From positions 62,001 to 126,000 of the forward strand of contig NZ_FMZU01000014.1 of the NCBI RefSeq assembly GCF_900101545.1: a stretch of DNA of 64,000 nt, read 5' to 3'. Position numbers and translations under genes: made by a program. The notes under the pieces are model-generated. The model was not told the DNA's origin, did no database searches, and saw nothing but the letters and a program-made list of their open reading frames with translations. The stretch is from Variovorax sp. CF079 (GTDB taxonomy: Bacteria > Pseudomonadota > Gammaproteobacteria > Burkholderiales > Burkholderiaceae_C). Positions 16,278 to 24,151 of this stretch are shown here, piece after piece (within the stretch, counting starts at the first letter, position 1; each line of letters starts with the position of its first letter).

Positions 16278-19200
16278 TCCAACAGCGTCGAGCCGCCCAG
16301 CGTGGCGAAAGGCAGCAGCACCGCCTTGACCAGCGGCTGCTGCCAGAACGGGGCGAAGGCGCCCATGCGCAAGCTCTCGATGCGCGACTGCAGCAGTTCG
16401 AGCTGCTTGGGTGTGGCCTCGCCGGGCGCGGCCGGCGCCTTGGCGTTCGCCCGCATCAGCGCATCCTTGACCAGGTCGAGCGCATGCCGGCGCGAGGCCT
16501 CGGCAGCAAGGCGCAGCGCCAGCGCGCAGCCCAGCGCGACGACCGCCCCGCCGACGGACAGGACGATGGTGCTCACCGGCATGGTCCACCGGTCGAACAC
16601 CGCGCTCCTCGAGAGCAGCAGCAGCGAAATCACGATGAAGGGGTAGTAGATGAGGTGCGTGACGCTGCGCGTGCGCAGCGCGATGAACTGCAGGTCGACC
16701 CAGTTGTCCAGGTGGGCCCGCGGGATGCCGGTCTGCGCCTCGAACAGATCCAGCGTGGCTTCGGGCCAGTTCGCGGCCTGCTCGCGCAGGCCACGCACGA
16801 AGCCGACGCAGAAGGCGGTCGCATCGACGACGAAGAACACCAGGAAGTACATCGCCACCAGCGACGGAATGCGCAGGCCGTCGTGCACCGCGAGGGACAG
16901 ATCGCCGCGGTACGGCACGGAGCGCTCTTCGTCGAAGGCCAGCACGATCAGGTAGCTCCATGGCAGCGCCGCGGCCACATAGGCCGTGGTGCGCAACAGC
17001 CGCGCGCTGAGCCTGTTCTGCGCCACGTAGCGCTTCCAGAAGTCGAGCGCGGGTGCCAACATGCCGTGCGCGGCCTGCTTTGAGCGGCTGGCGGCGGGCA
17101 CGAAGCGCATCGAGAACACCTGGGCCAGCTTCTGCCACCAGCGCAGCCGCGCCTGGGCCTCGCGCTGCTCGGCAATCAGTTCGCGGCGCGTGCGGCCCAG
17201 GTGGAATTCGCGCGTGATCTCGTCGAGGTTGCGCGTGAGCGCGCCCCAGCCCCGGAAGAGCAGGTACAGGCACAGCACCAGATTGAGCACGCGAATGGCT
17301 TCCGTCGGCCAGAGACTGATGCCTTCGAACGCAGTCAGCGGCTTGCCTTCGCGCGTGAGCCACTCGGCAAAGGGCTGCCAGTGGGCGGCCAGCCAGAGCG
17401 GCAGCTCGAGCTGCAGCAGCACGGCAAGCACCGCCAGTGCCGCATAGCGCGCGAGCAGCGCGGAGCCGTCAGGTGCGCGGGCGACGAAGCGCCCCAGGAA
17501 GCGCCGTGCGCCGAGGCTGATGAAGAGCGCGGGCGCCCACAGGGCGAGCACGAGAAGGCTCGCGATCAGGACCAGCGTGGCCTCCCGCGGCATCGGATAG
17601 CGGGCCGATGCGGGCGGATGGACGTCTTCGCATGCGGTCCAGCCCTCGCCCCGGCACGGATTCGATGTGGCCTTCTGCGGGCCCTCGTTCGCCGGACGAC
17701 CGTAGAACTCGAAGGCCTCGGTGCGGCCGATCTCGAAGACCCGCGGTGTCTTGAACCACCGGGCAATGGCCGCCTGCGATAACGGCCGCGTGGGATGCCG
17801 CGCGTCGTCCATGGCGATCCGTGTCGTCAGGAAGGTGGACACCTGGTAGCTGTCGCGAAACGGCGGTGCGCCGCCTTGCAGCTCGTCCCGGAGGCGCAGG
17901 CCGAAGTTGGAGGCGACGATGAGGTTGCGTGTCCAGGCCTGCTCGCGCGGATGCAGGAAGCGCGCATCCAGATCGGTGGTGAAGAAGATGGCGTTCGGAA
18001 ACTCCGGCTTGAGCGCCTGCAGCACCAGCAGCTTGTCGTGCACATCGTTGCCCAACACGCCGATCGCGCGCAGACCCATGCCGTCGGCACTGGCGGCACG
18101 TACGCGTCGGTCCTTCTCGCGCATCTGCACGGCGAGACGGCGCAGATAGTCGAACTGGCTCTGGCCTTCGGCGCGCTCGATGAAGGTACCGTCCTTGCGA
18201 CGGGTCGCATCCTTGTCGCCTGGCGCCTGCTTGCCGCCGCTGGCGGAATCCGACGCGCCCTGGCCGCCCGCAGGCAGTTGGCCATCGAGTCCGCGCACAT
18301 AGTTGAAGGAGTTGATGCAGAAACCGCGCTCGTTCGCCGCGGGCCGGAATTCGCGCCGCAGGCTGCGGCCGTACAAGGTGTCCCATTCGGCCACCACGGC
18401 AACATGGCTCGGCGCAGGGTCCGGCTTCTCCCCGTCGCTCGGACGGCAGGCTTTCCGGTAGGCCTCCACCTCTTGCTGCGCCGTCAGCGTCGGGGGCGGA
18501 TCCGATTCGCCGCGGTCCGGCCCCAGCGCCTCGATCGTGAGCGGCCTCAGGCCGCGCAGCTCCAGTTCATCGATCAGCCTGGTGGCGAGACCTCCGTCGT
18601 TGCCGATGGTGCGCACCAGCAGCGCGCCCCTGGACTCGAAGAAGTCGGCAAGGCTCGACTCGGCGTCCGGAAGCAGGACATCGTCGGGCACGGTCGCGTA
18701 CGGCGAATAAAAGCGCATCGGCGGCGCGGGCACCTTGCCCTTGAGGCTGGACTTCGCCGCTTCGTCGATCATGGCCTTGAGCCCGTCCGAACCGTTCGGT
18801 CCAATGACGCGCCAGCTCGCGCCGGATTCGAGAAAGGGCCGCGCCAGTTCCGCCATCCGCGCGAACGGTGCATTGTCGAAAGCCTCGCTCCGAAGCCACA
18901 TGACGAGCACGCGCCGAAGATCATCGTTGTTCCCGCGCGCATCCAGTGTGGGTTCGAACCACTCGTAGGGTATGGGCTCCGGCGATCTCGCGTACGGACC
19001 GGGACGAACCGGCGGAAAGAAGTAGCCCAGATGTTCGGTATCGACGGGCGAGAGCCGGCTTGCGTTGAGGCCTGCCAGCACCGCATAGCGTCCTCGCCTG
19101 CGACTTTCCACGTTCTCCGAGTAGGGTCCGCCCGGCAGCATGACCGCGAGGATCTCCACCGGCTGCCTGGACCGGATCTCCCGGGCCAGGTCGGCGGCGG

Positions 19201-19471
19201 TGCGCCGCGCGTCGTCCGCCTCCGCCCTTTTCGCGTCGTTCTTCCTGGCCTCCACCCGGCCCTTGGCGACGGCGCCGAAGGGATCCTGCCAGAGCCGCGC
19301 GTCGACATCCTGCAGCGAGAAATGCTGCGCGAAGCGCGATTCGCCGGCCGGCAGACGGGTGGTTTCGAGCGGTGCCTCGCGCACGAACAACACACCGGCG
19401 AGCAGCAGCATCACCGCGATGAGGCCGTTGCCTGAAAGACCGCCCAGCCCGGACTTGGAATCCTTTTCCAT
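16253..19471 (-). CDS. Large membrane protein of unknown function (1072 residues)
   Basis: Not recognised as a named family. Seen: one N-terminal membrane span (LIAVMLLLAGVLFV), then a soluble region of about 600 residues, presumably outside the cytoplasm, then about seven membrane spans with a charged cytoplasmic-type loop rich in Arg (EFHLGRTRRELIAEQREAQ). The soluble part opens with VEILAVMLPGGPYSENVESRRRGRYAVLAGLN split by no gaps, followed by EHLGYFFPP and PYEWFEP, and later has receptor-like alternating strands (NAIFFTTDLDARFL). The start at 19471 has AGGGGG upstream. The gene stands alone, convergent with mnmC (25-bp overlap) and divergent from the transglutaminase gene. A sensor or gating role is possible but unproven. 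Confidence 0.85.
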   Translation of the reverse strand: MEKDSKSGLGGLSGNGLIAVMLLLAGVLFVREAPLETTRLPAGESRFAQHFSLQDVDARLWQDPFGAVAKGRVEARKNDAKRAEADDARRTAADLAREIRSRQPVEILAVMLPGGPYSENVESRRRGRYAVLAGLNASRLSPVDTEHLGYFFPPVRPGPYARSPEPIPYEWFEPTLDARGNNDDLRRVLVMWLRSEAFDNAPFARMAELARPFLESGASWRVIGPNGSDGLKAMIDEAAKSSLKGKVPAPPMRFYSPYATVPDDVLLPDAESSLADFFESRGALLVRTIGNDGGLATRLIDELELRGLRPLTIEALGPDRGESDPPPTLTAQQEVEAYRKACRPSDGEKPDPAPSHVAVVAEWDTLYGRSLRREFRPAANERGFCINSFNYVRGLDGQLPAGGQGASDSASGGKQAPGDKDATRRKDGTFIERAEGQSQFDYLRRLAVQMREKDRRVRAASADGMGLRAIGVLGNDVHDKLLVLQALKPEFPNAIFFTTDLDARFLHPREQAWTRNLIVASNFGLRLRDELQGGAPPFRDSYQVSTFLTTRIAMDDARHPTRPLSQAAIARWFKTPRVFEIGRTEAFEFYGRPANEGPQKATSNPCRGEGWTACEDVHPPASARYPMPREATLVLIASLLVLALWAPALFISLGARRFLGRFVARAPDGSALLARYAALAVLAVLLQLELPLWLAAHWQPFAEWLTREGKPLTAFEGISLWPTEAIRVLNLVLCLYLLFRGWGALTRNLDEITREFHLGRTRRELIAEQREAQARLRWWQKLAQVFSMRFVPAASRSKQAAHGMLAPALDFWKRYVAQNRLSARLLRTTAYVAAALPWSYLIVLAFDEERSVPYRGDLSLAVHDGLRIPSLVAMYFLVFFVVDATAFCVGFVRGLREQAANWPEATLDLFEAQTGIPRAHLDNWVDLQFIALRTRSVTHLIYYPFIVISLLLLSRSAVFDRWTMPVSTIVLSVGGAVVALGCALALRLAAEASRRHALDLVKDALMRANAKAPAAPGEATPKQLELLQSRIESLRMGAFAPFWQQPLVKAVLLPFATLGGSTLLDYLALANI

Positions 19472-19586
19472 AGGACCCCCTTCGCTGTGCAGTCTAGGGA
19501 CGCGCTTCGACTTCACAATGTGTCGTTCGGCGGAAAGCGCCCTTCAAACGGACGGTGTCTACCTCATACACGGTAGACAATTCGCC

Positions 19587-20486
19587 ATGCCCATCCGCTA
19601 CGACATCACCCACACCACGATCTACCGCTACAACCAGCCGGTGAGCTTCGGCCTGCATCGCGTGATGTTCAGGCCGCGCGACAGCCACGACCTGCGCGTG
19701 CTGGCCACCGACCTGCAGGTCAGCCCCGAGGCCTACGTGCGCATGATCCAGGACCCGCACTCCAATTCGGTGGCGCTGGTGCAGCCGATGGGCGAGGCGA
19801 CCGAGTTGCGCATTGTCTGCGCCTTCACCATCGAGCACGTGCCGGCGCCGATGAACGAACTGCCGCTGGAACCGGCCGCCGAGTACCTGCCCTTCGCCTA
19901 TTCGGTGCAGGAGCGGCTCGACCTCGAACACTATCTGCGCCCGCACCACGACGACCCCGAAGGCACGCTGATCCGCTGGGCCCACCAGTTTCTCCACACC
20001 GACAAGCCCAACAGCACGCGCGAGGTGCTCACGCGCATGAATGCACACATCGGCCGGAGCCTGACCTACGCGGCCCGCGACGAGGAAGGCACGCAGACGC
20101 CGCTGGAAACGCTGGCGCTGGGCAGCGGCAGCTGCCGCGACTACGCACTGCTCATGATGGAGGCCGCGCGCCGGCTCGGCGTGGCCACGCGCTTCGTCTC
20201 GGGCTATATCTACGATGCCGCGCTCGACACCGGCAGCGTCGAGCCGGGCTCATCCGTCTCCGGCGCCGGATCGACGCATGCCTGGCTGCATGCCTACCTG
20301 CCCGGCGCCGGCTGGGTCGCTTTCGATCCCACCAACAACCTTCTGATGGGCAGCGGCCAGCTGATCCGCGTCGGCGTGGCGCGCGACCCGTCGCAGGCCG
20401 CGCCGATCAGCGGCAGCTGGTATGGCAAGGCGGAAGCCTATGAAGGCCTGGAAGCGACGGTTCAGGTGAAGCGCACCGCGGGCTGA
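19587..20486 (+). CDS. Transglutaminase-like cysteine protease family protein
   Basis: 299-residue protein with the bacterial transglutaminase N-terminal domain followed by the transglutaminase core. Seen: IRYDITHTTIYRYNQPVSFGLHRVMFRPR (N-terminal beta domain, starting near residue 3), the catalytic Cys in GSGSCRDYALLM, His in STHAWLHAYLPG and Asp in WVAFDPTNN. Such proteins are presumed peptidases or transferases; the substrate is unknown. The ATG at 19587 is placed where the conserved domain begins, 115 bp from the divergent large membrane-protein gene. Confidence 0.9.
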   Translation: MPIRYDITHTTIYRYNQPVSFGLHRVMFRPRDSHDLRVLATDLQVSPEAYVRMIQDPHSNSVALVQPMGEATELRIVCAFTIEHVPAPMNELPLEPAAEYLPFAYSVQERLDLEHYLRPHHDDPEGTLIRWAHQFLHTDKPNSTREVLTRMNAHIGRSLTYAARDEEGTQTPLETLALGSGSCRDYALLMMEAARRLGVATRFVSGYIYDAALDTGSVEPGSSVSGAGSTHAWLHAYLPGAGWVAFDPTNNLLMGSGQLIRVGVARDPSQAAPISGSWYGKAEAYEGLEATVQVKRTAG

Positions 20487-20506
20487 AGTTCGACTTTGGC
20501 AGGAGC

Positions 20507-20538
20507 GTGTCATGACACTGTATTTTTATACAGATAAT
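20507..20538 (+). promoter_or_regulatory. LexA-type SOS box with adjoining palindrome and -10 element
   Basis: CTGT-ATTTTTAT-ACAG at 20518-20533 is a full match to the enterobacterial-type LexA consensus CTGT-N8-ACAG, with an AT-only centre. A perfect palindrome GTGTCATGACAC (20507-20518) abuts it, and GATAAT (20533-20538) could be the -10 hexamer that LexA would cover. Whether the local LexA uses this consensus is assumed. No known SOS gene follows on the plus strand before argP. Confidence 0.6.
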
Positions 20539-20576
20539 ATGGGGCGCCCTCCAAGAAAAACCCAAGGCGCCCGGCC

Positions 20577-20747
20577 ATGTCATTCCCTCATCTTCCGAGC
20601 CCTGCTCCCCGGCAAGTCCCTCGTCTCTTCCTGATCACGCCGACCTCGCGGCGCCCGCGCTCGAACCCCGCGCCCTCACCGCACACGGACATCCGGCGCC
20701 ATGCGGCGCGCGTGATCGCGGTCACCGTGCGTCACTGGTGGCCCTGA
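20577..20747 (+). CDS. Possible 56-residue SOS-controlled peptide (doubtful)
   Basis: The only open frame of note after the LexA-type box: ATG at 20577, 56 codons, Pro- and Arg-rich (opens MSFPHLPSPAPRQVPRL), ending 26 bp inside the 3' end of convergent argP. There is no clear ribosome site and no recognised family. A second frame begins at 20539 (MGRPPRKTQGARP, 31 residues) directly after the -10 element. Either may be translated, or the promoter may drive an untranslated RNA antisense to the end of argP. Confidence 0.2.
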   Translation: MSFPHLPSPAPRQVPRLFLITPTSRRPRSNPAPSPHTDIRRHAARVIAVTVRHWWP

Positions 20748-21645
20748 GCGGCTCCAGCCCGGTCTGCGCCGCTGCCACCACCGCCTCGGTGAGACGGTCG
20801 AGCATCGGGATCTTCAGGCGCACGTGATGCCAGTAGAGCGGCACCCGCAGGTCCACGCCTGGCACCAGCTCGACCAGCGAGCCGTCGCGCAGCTGCGCTT
20901 CGACCAGGCTCGCCGGGTTCGTGCCCCATCCGATGCCCGCGACGCAGGCCGCCACGAAGGCCTGCGGCGAAGGCAGCCAGTGCCGCGGCGTTTCGACCGG
21001 CTTGCCGCAGGCCGCCCGCAGCCATTGCGCCTGCAGCTTGTCCTTGCGGTTGAAAACCAGGCTCGGTGCCGCGGCCAACGCCTGCGCGGTCACGCCGTCC
21101 GCGAAGTACTTCTTCTTGAAGGCCGGGCTCGCGGTGGCGAAGTAGCGCATGTGGCCGAGCGGCACGCTGCGGCAGCCCTGGCCGGGCTTGGCGCTGGCGG
21201 TCACGGCGGCCAGCACGGCGCCGGTGCGCAGCCACTCGGCCGTGTGCTCCTGATCGTCGAGGCTCAGGTCGAGCAGCGCCGGCTCGCTCGCGCTGAAGGC
21301 CGCGATCGCGGGGACGAACCAGGTGTCCAGGCTGTCGGCGTTGACCGCCACGCGCAAGGTGACGCGCTGATCGCCGGCGTCGAGCGCGCCGAGCGCAGGC
21401 ATGGCGCGCTGCAGATCGCGCTCGAGCATGCCAACCTGCTCTACATGCCGGCACAGCCAGGCACCCGCCTCGGTCGCCACGCAGGGCGAGCCGCGCACGA
21501 TCAGCGCAAGACCCAATCGATCTTCGAGCAGCTTGACGCGTTGCGACACCGCCGACGGCGTCACGTGCAGCGCGCGCGCCGCCCGTTCGAAGCTGCCTTC
21601 GCGCACCACCTGCGCAACGGCGGCCAGGGACAGGTAGTCGAGCAA
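20722..21645 (-). CDS. argP: LysR-family regulator ArgP (IciA)
   Basis: Regulator of arginine/lysine export, 307 residues. Seen: N-terminal winged helix (MLDYLSLAAVAQVVREGSF...VTPSAVSQRVKLLEDRLG) and effector domain with FNRKDKLQAQWL and VAGIGWGTNP, typical of ArgP. It is divergent from the argO-type exporter gene with 70 bp between, the classic arrangement in which ArgP plus arginine switches on the exporter. Confidence 0.9.
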   Translation of the reverse strand: MLDYLSLAAVAQVVREGSFERAARALHVTPSAVSQRVKLLEDRLGLALIVRGSPCVATEAGAWLCRHVEQVGMLERDLQRAMPALGALDAGDQRVTLRVAVNADSLDTWFVPAIAAFSASEPALLDLSLDDQEHTAEWLRTGAVLAAVTASAKPGQGCRSVPLGHMRYFATASPAFKKKYFADGVTAQALAAAPSLVFNRKDKLQAQWLRAACGKPVETPRHWLPSPQAFVAACVAGIGWGTNPASLVEAQLRDGSLVELVPGVDLRVPLYWHHVRLKIPMLDRLTEAVVAAAQTGLEPLRATSDAR

Positions 21646-21663
21646 TGAAGTATTCCTAATGCA

Positions 21664-21697
21664 GCCGCAGAAAAGTTAACTGGACTGATTCTGCCGC
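21664..21697. promoter_or_regulatory. Inverted repeat in the argP-argO intergenic region
   Basis: Arms GCCGCAGAA (21664-21672) and TTCTGCCGC (21689-21697) match at eight of nine positions, with an AGTTAACT palindrome in the spacer. Spacing fits a LysR-type dimer site between divergent regulator and target. Probable ArgP operator; inferred from position only. Confidence 0.5.
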
Positions 21698-21715
21698 AGC
21701 GCCAATCATCGGCGC

Positions 21716-22357
21716 ATGACCCCCTTCGCCTTCCCCGCATTCGCCACCGGCTTCGGCCTGACCCTGGGCCTGATCGTCGCCATCGGCGCGCAGAACGCCT
21801 TCGTGCTGCGCCAGGGCCTGCGGCGCGAGCATGTGTGGCCGGTGATCCTGTTCTGCGCGCTGGCCGACACGGTGCTGGTCGCCGTCGGCGTGGTCGGCAT
21901 GGGCCAGGTGCTCGACCGCCTGCCGCTCGTGGCGCCGGCGCTCACCGTCGGCGGTGCGCTGTTCCTGCTGGTCTATGCCGCCTTCGCCTGGCGCCGTGCG
22001 CTGCGCCCTGCTGCGCTGCATGCGGCCGCGGGCGGTGCGGGCCGGAACTCGCTGCGCCGCGTGATGACGCAGACCGCCGCCTTCACGCTGCTCAATCCGC
22101 ACGTGTACGTCGACACGCTGCTCCTGGTCGGCGCCGTCGGCGCGCAGCAGGCCGGCCTCGGCAAGGGCGCCTTCGTGGCGGGCACCGCGCTGGCCAGCGC
22201 GAGCTGGTTCGCGGGGCTCGGCGCCGGTGCGCGGCTCTTGGCACCGCTGTTCGCGAAGCCGGTGGCCTGGCGCTGGCTCGATGCGCTCGTGGGCCTGGTG
22301 ATGCTGGTGCTCGGCGTGGTGCTGGCCGGGCAGGCGGTCTCAGCGCTGCGGGGCTGA
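21716..22357 (+). CDS. argO: LysE/ArgO-family amino acid exporter
   Basis: Inner-membrane exporter of arginine or lysine, 213 residues, about six spans. Seen: the family start GFGLTLGLIVAIGAQNAFVLRQGLRREH, and the conserved TLLNPHVYVDTLLLVG near residue 130. It is paired with argP. Its 3' end overlaps the convergent crotonase gene by 18 bp. Confidence 0.92.
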   Translation: MTPFAFPAFATGFGLTLGLIVAIGAQNAFVLRQGLRREHVWPVILFCALADTVLVAVGVVGMGQVLDRLPLVAPALTVGGALFLLVYAAFAWRRALRPAALHAAAGGAGRNSLRRVMTQTAAFTLLNPHVYVDTLLLVGAVGAQQAGLGKGAFVAGTALASASWFAGLGAGARLLAPLFAKPVAWRWLDALVGLVMLVLGVVLAGQAVSALRG

Positions 22358-23269
22358 AGCGGCCCGGGCCTCGAGTTCGGCCACCAGGGCGCGCGCCTCG
22401 TCGCCTTCAGGAATCGGCCGGCCGCTGTCGCGCCATGCAACCGCACTCTTGAAGCCCTCGACCTCGGCCTGGCGGCGGAACCACATGCCTTCGGGGTTGT
22501 GGCGCGTGATGCCGTCGAACACGGTGGCGAACATCTGGCTCTGCTCCAGCCCCATCGAGAGCCAGACCTGGTTGACCACCAGCTTGTGCATCATCAGGTG
22601 CGAGCGCGGCACGCCGGCGATGCGCTCTGCCAGCTTCAGCGTGGCCGCGTCGAGCTCTTCGGCCGGCACCGCGAAGTTGGCGAGGCCCCATTCGGCGGCC
22701 TGCGTGCCGTCGATGGTGTCGCCGGTGAACATGAGCTGCTTGGCGCGCAGCGCGCCCAGCCGGTAGGTCCACATCGCGGTCGTCGGGCAGCCCCAGACGC
22801 GCGTGGGCATGTAGCCGATCTTCGCGTCCTCGGCCATCACCAGCAGGTCGCAGCACAACGCGATGTCGCTGCCGCCGGCCACCGCGTAGCCGTGCACCTT
22901 GGCGATGGTGGGCTTGGTGCAGCGCCAGAGCGACATGAAGTCCTCGGTGTTGCCCTTCATCGCGGCGTAGTCGAGCATCGGGTCCCACGGCGTCTTCTCC
23001 TGCCTGCAGGGATGGTCGGCCGTGCCGTCCTTTGCCTTGCCCTCGGCGTATTCGCCCAGGTCGTAGCCGGCGCAGAAGGCGCGGCCCGCGCCTTCGACCA
23101 CGATCACGTGCACCTCGTCCTCGGCTTGCGCCCACTCGACCGCGTGGCGGATGTCGGCCGGCGTGGTGTTGCCGATGGCATTGAGCTTCTCGGGCCGGTT
23201 GAGCACCAGGCGCGCGATGCGCGGGTGCTGCGGGTCCTTGTCGATCAGAACGGTGTTGAAGGTGGGCAT
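22340..23269 (-). CDS. Enoyl-CoA hydratase/isomerase (crotonase) family protein
   Basis: 309 residues, longer than the usual 260. Seen: LVLNRPEKLNAIG near residue 22, the first oxyanion segment AFCAGYDLGEYA, and the second HGYAVAGGSDIALCCDLLV. Between them is an insert of about 25 residues (near DHPCRQEKTPWDPMLDY), which accounts for the extra length. The acyl-CoA substrate cannot be told. No fatty acid genes are adjacent, so a stand-alone role is likely. The ATG at 23269 has GGAGAC upstream. Confidence 0.88.
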   Translation of the reverse strand: MPTFNTVLIDKDPQHPRIARLVLNRPEKLNAIGNTTPADIRHAVEWAQAEDEVHVIVVEGAGRAFCAGYDLGEYAEGKAKDGTADHPCRQEKTPWDPMLDYAAMKGNTEDFMSLWRCTKPTIAKVHGYAVAGGSDIALCCDLLVMAEDAKIGYMPTRVWGCPTTAMWTYRLGALRAKQLMFTGDTIDGTQAAEWGLANFAVPAEELDAATLKLAERIAGVPRSHLMMHKLVVNQVWLSMGLEQSQMFATVFDGITRHNPEGMWFRRQAEVEGFKSAVAWRDSGRPIPEGDEARALVAELEARAASAPQR

Positions 23270-23464
23270 GGGTGTCTCCTTGTGGATTCCATCCTATGGC
23301 GGCGGCCCGCGCGGCGGTAGGCCTTCCGGCGATCCCGCGCATGCGCTACGGCCAACGCCTAAATCCAACGGTGGATGCGCAAGGCCGCCGATCGGCGTCT
23401 GATGTCATGACGGCGCAGCAAAGTCGCGGCCCACTCGACGACACATCAATTCAGGGTGACCACC

Positions 23465-24079
23465 ATGTACCAGGGCGAACGCTTCAACGGATACAGCCAT
23501 CTGCTCGGGCTGATGCTGGCCACGGCCGGCTCCGCCCTGCTGCTGGCCAAGACGATGCCGGTCAACGACCCGGCCAAGACGGCGAGCGCGCTGGTGTTCG
23601 CGCTGTCGATGGTGACGCTCTACGCGGCATCGGTCCTGTTCCACAGCACGCGCGGCCGCATGAAGCTGTTCTGGCAACGCGTCGACCACTGTGCGATCTA
23701 CCTACTGATCGCCGGCAGCTATACGCCCTTCGCCCTGGTCACGCTGCAGGGCGCCTGGGGCTGGGCGCTGCTGATCGCGGCCTGGAGCGCGGCGCTGTTC
23801 GGCATCGCCCGCGAGCTGCGGCCCGGCAACCCGCCTGCGCCCTCGCTGGCACTCTACCTGGGGATGGGCTGGCTCGGCGTGATCGCCGCCGTGCCATTGA
23901 TCGCGCGGCTCGACAGCACCGGCCTCGCCTGGCTGATGGCCGGCGCCGTGCTGTACTCGGCCGGCACGATCTTCTACCGCAACCCCCTCGGCTGGCGCCA
24001 TGCGCACGGCACCTGGCATCTGTTCGTGCTGGCCGGCACCGCGAGCCATTACGTCACGGTGGCGCACTTCGTGTTGTAG
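23465..24079 (+). CDS. Hemolysin III / TrhA-family membrane protein
   Basis: 204-residue protein with about seven membrane spans of the PAQR-like HlyIII family. Seen: RFNGYSHLLGLMLATAG at the start, the conserved ASVLFHSTRGRMKLFWQRVDHCAIYLLIAGSYTP split over residues 55-90, and the C-terminal HGTWHLFVLAGTASHY. The Ser and His residues of the metal site are present. The ATG at 23465 is favoured by AGGGTGA 8 bp upstream; a GTG nine bases earlier is possible. In relatives the role is membrane fluidity or energy; toxin function is not implied. Confidence 0.9.
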   Translation: MYQGERFNGYSHLLGLMLATAGSALLLAKTMPVNDPAKTASALVFALSMVTLYAASVLFHSTRGRMKLFWQRVDHCAIYLLIAGSYTPFALVTLQGAWGWALLIAAWSAALFGIARELRPGNPPAPSLALYLGMGWLGVIAAVPLIARLDSTGLAWLMAGAVLYSAGTIFYRNPLGWRHAHGTWHLFVLAGTASHYVTVAHFVL

Positions 24080-24151
24080 CAACGCGCGCCGCCTTGCGGG
24101 CGGCGGCAGTGCTTCGGGCTTGGGTAACATGCCTCGCCCAGAAGCATTCGC

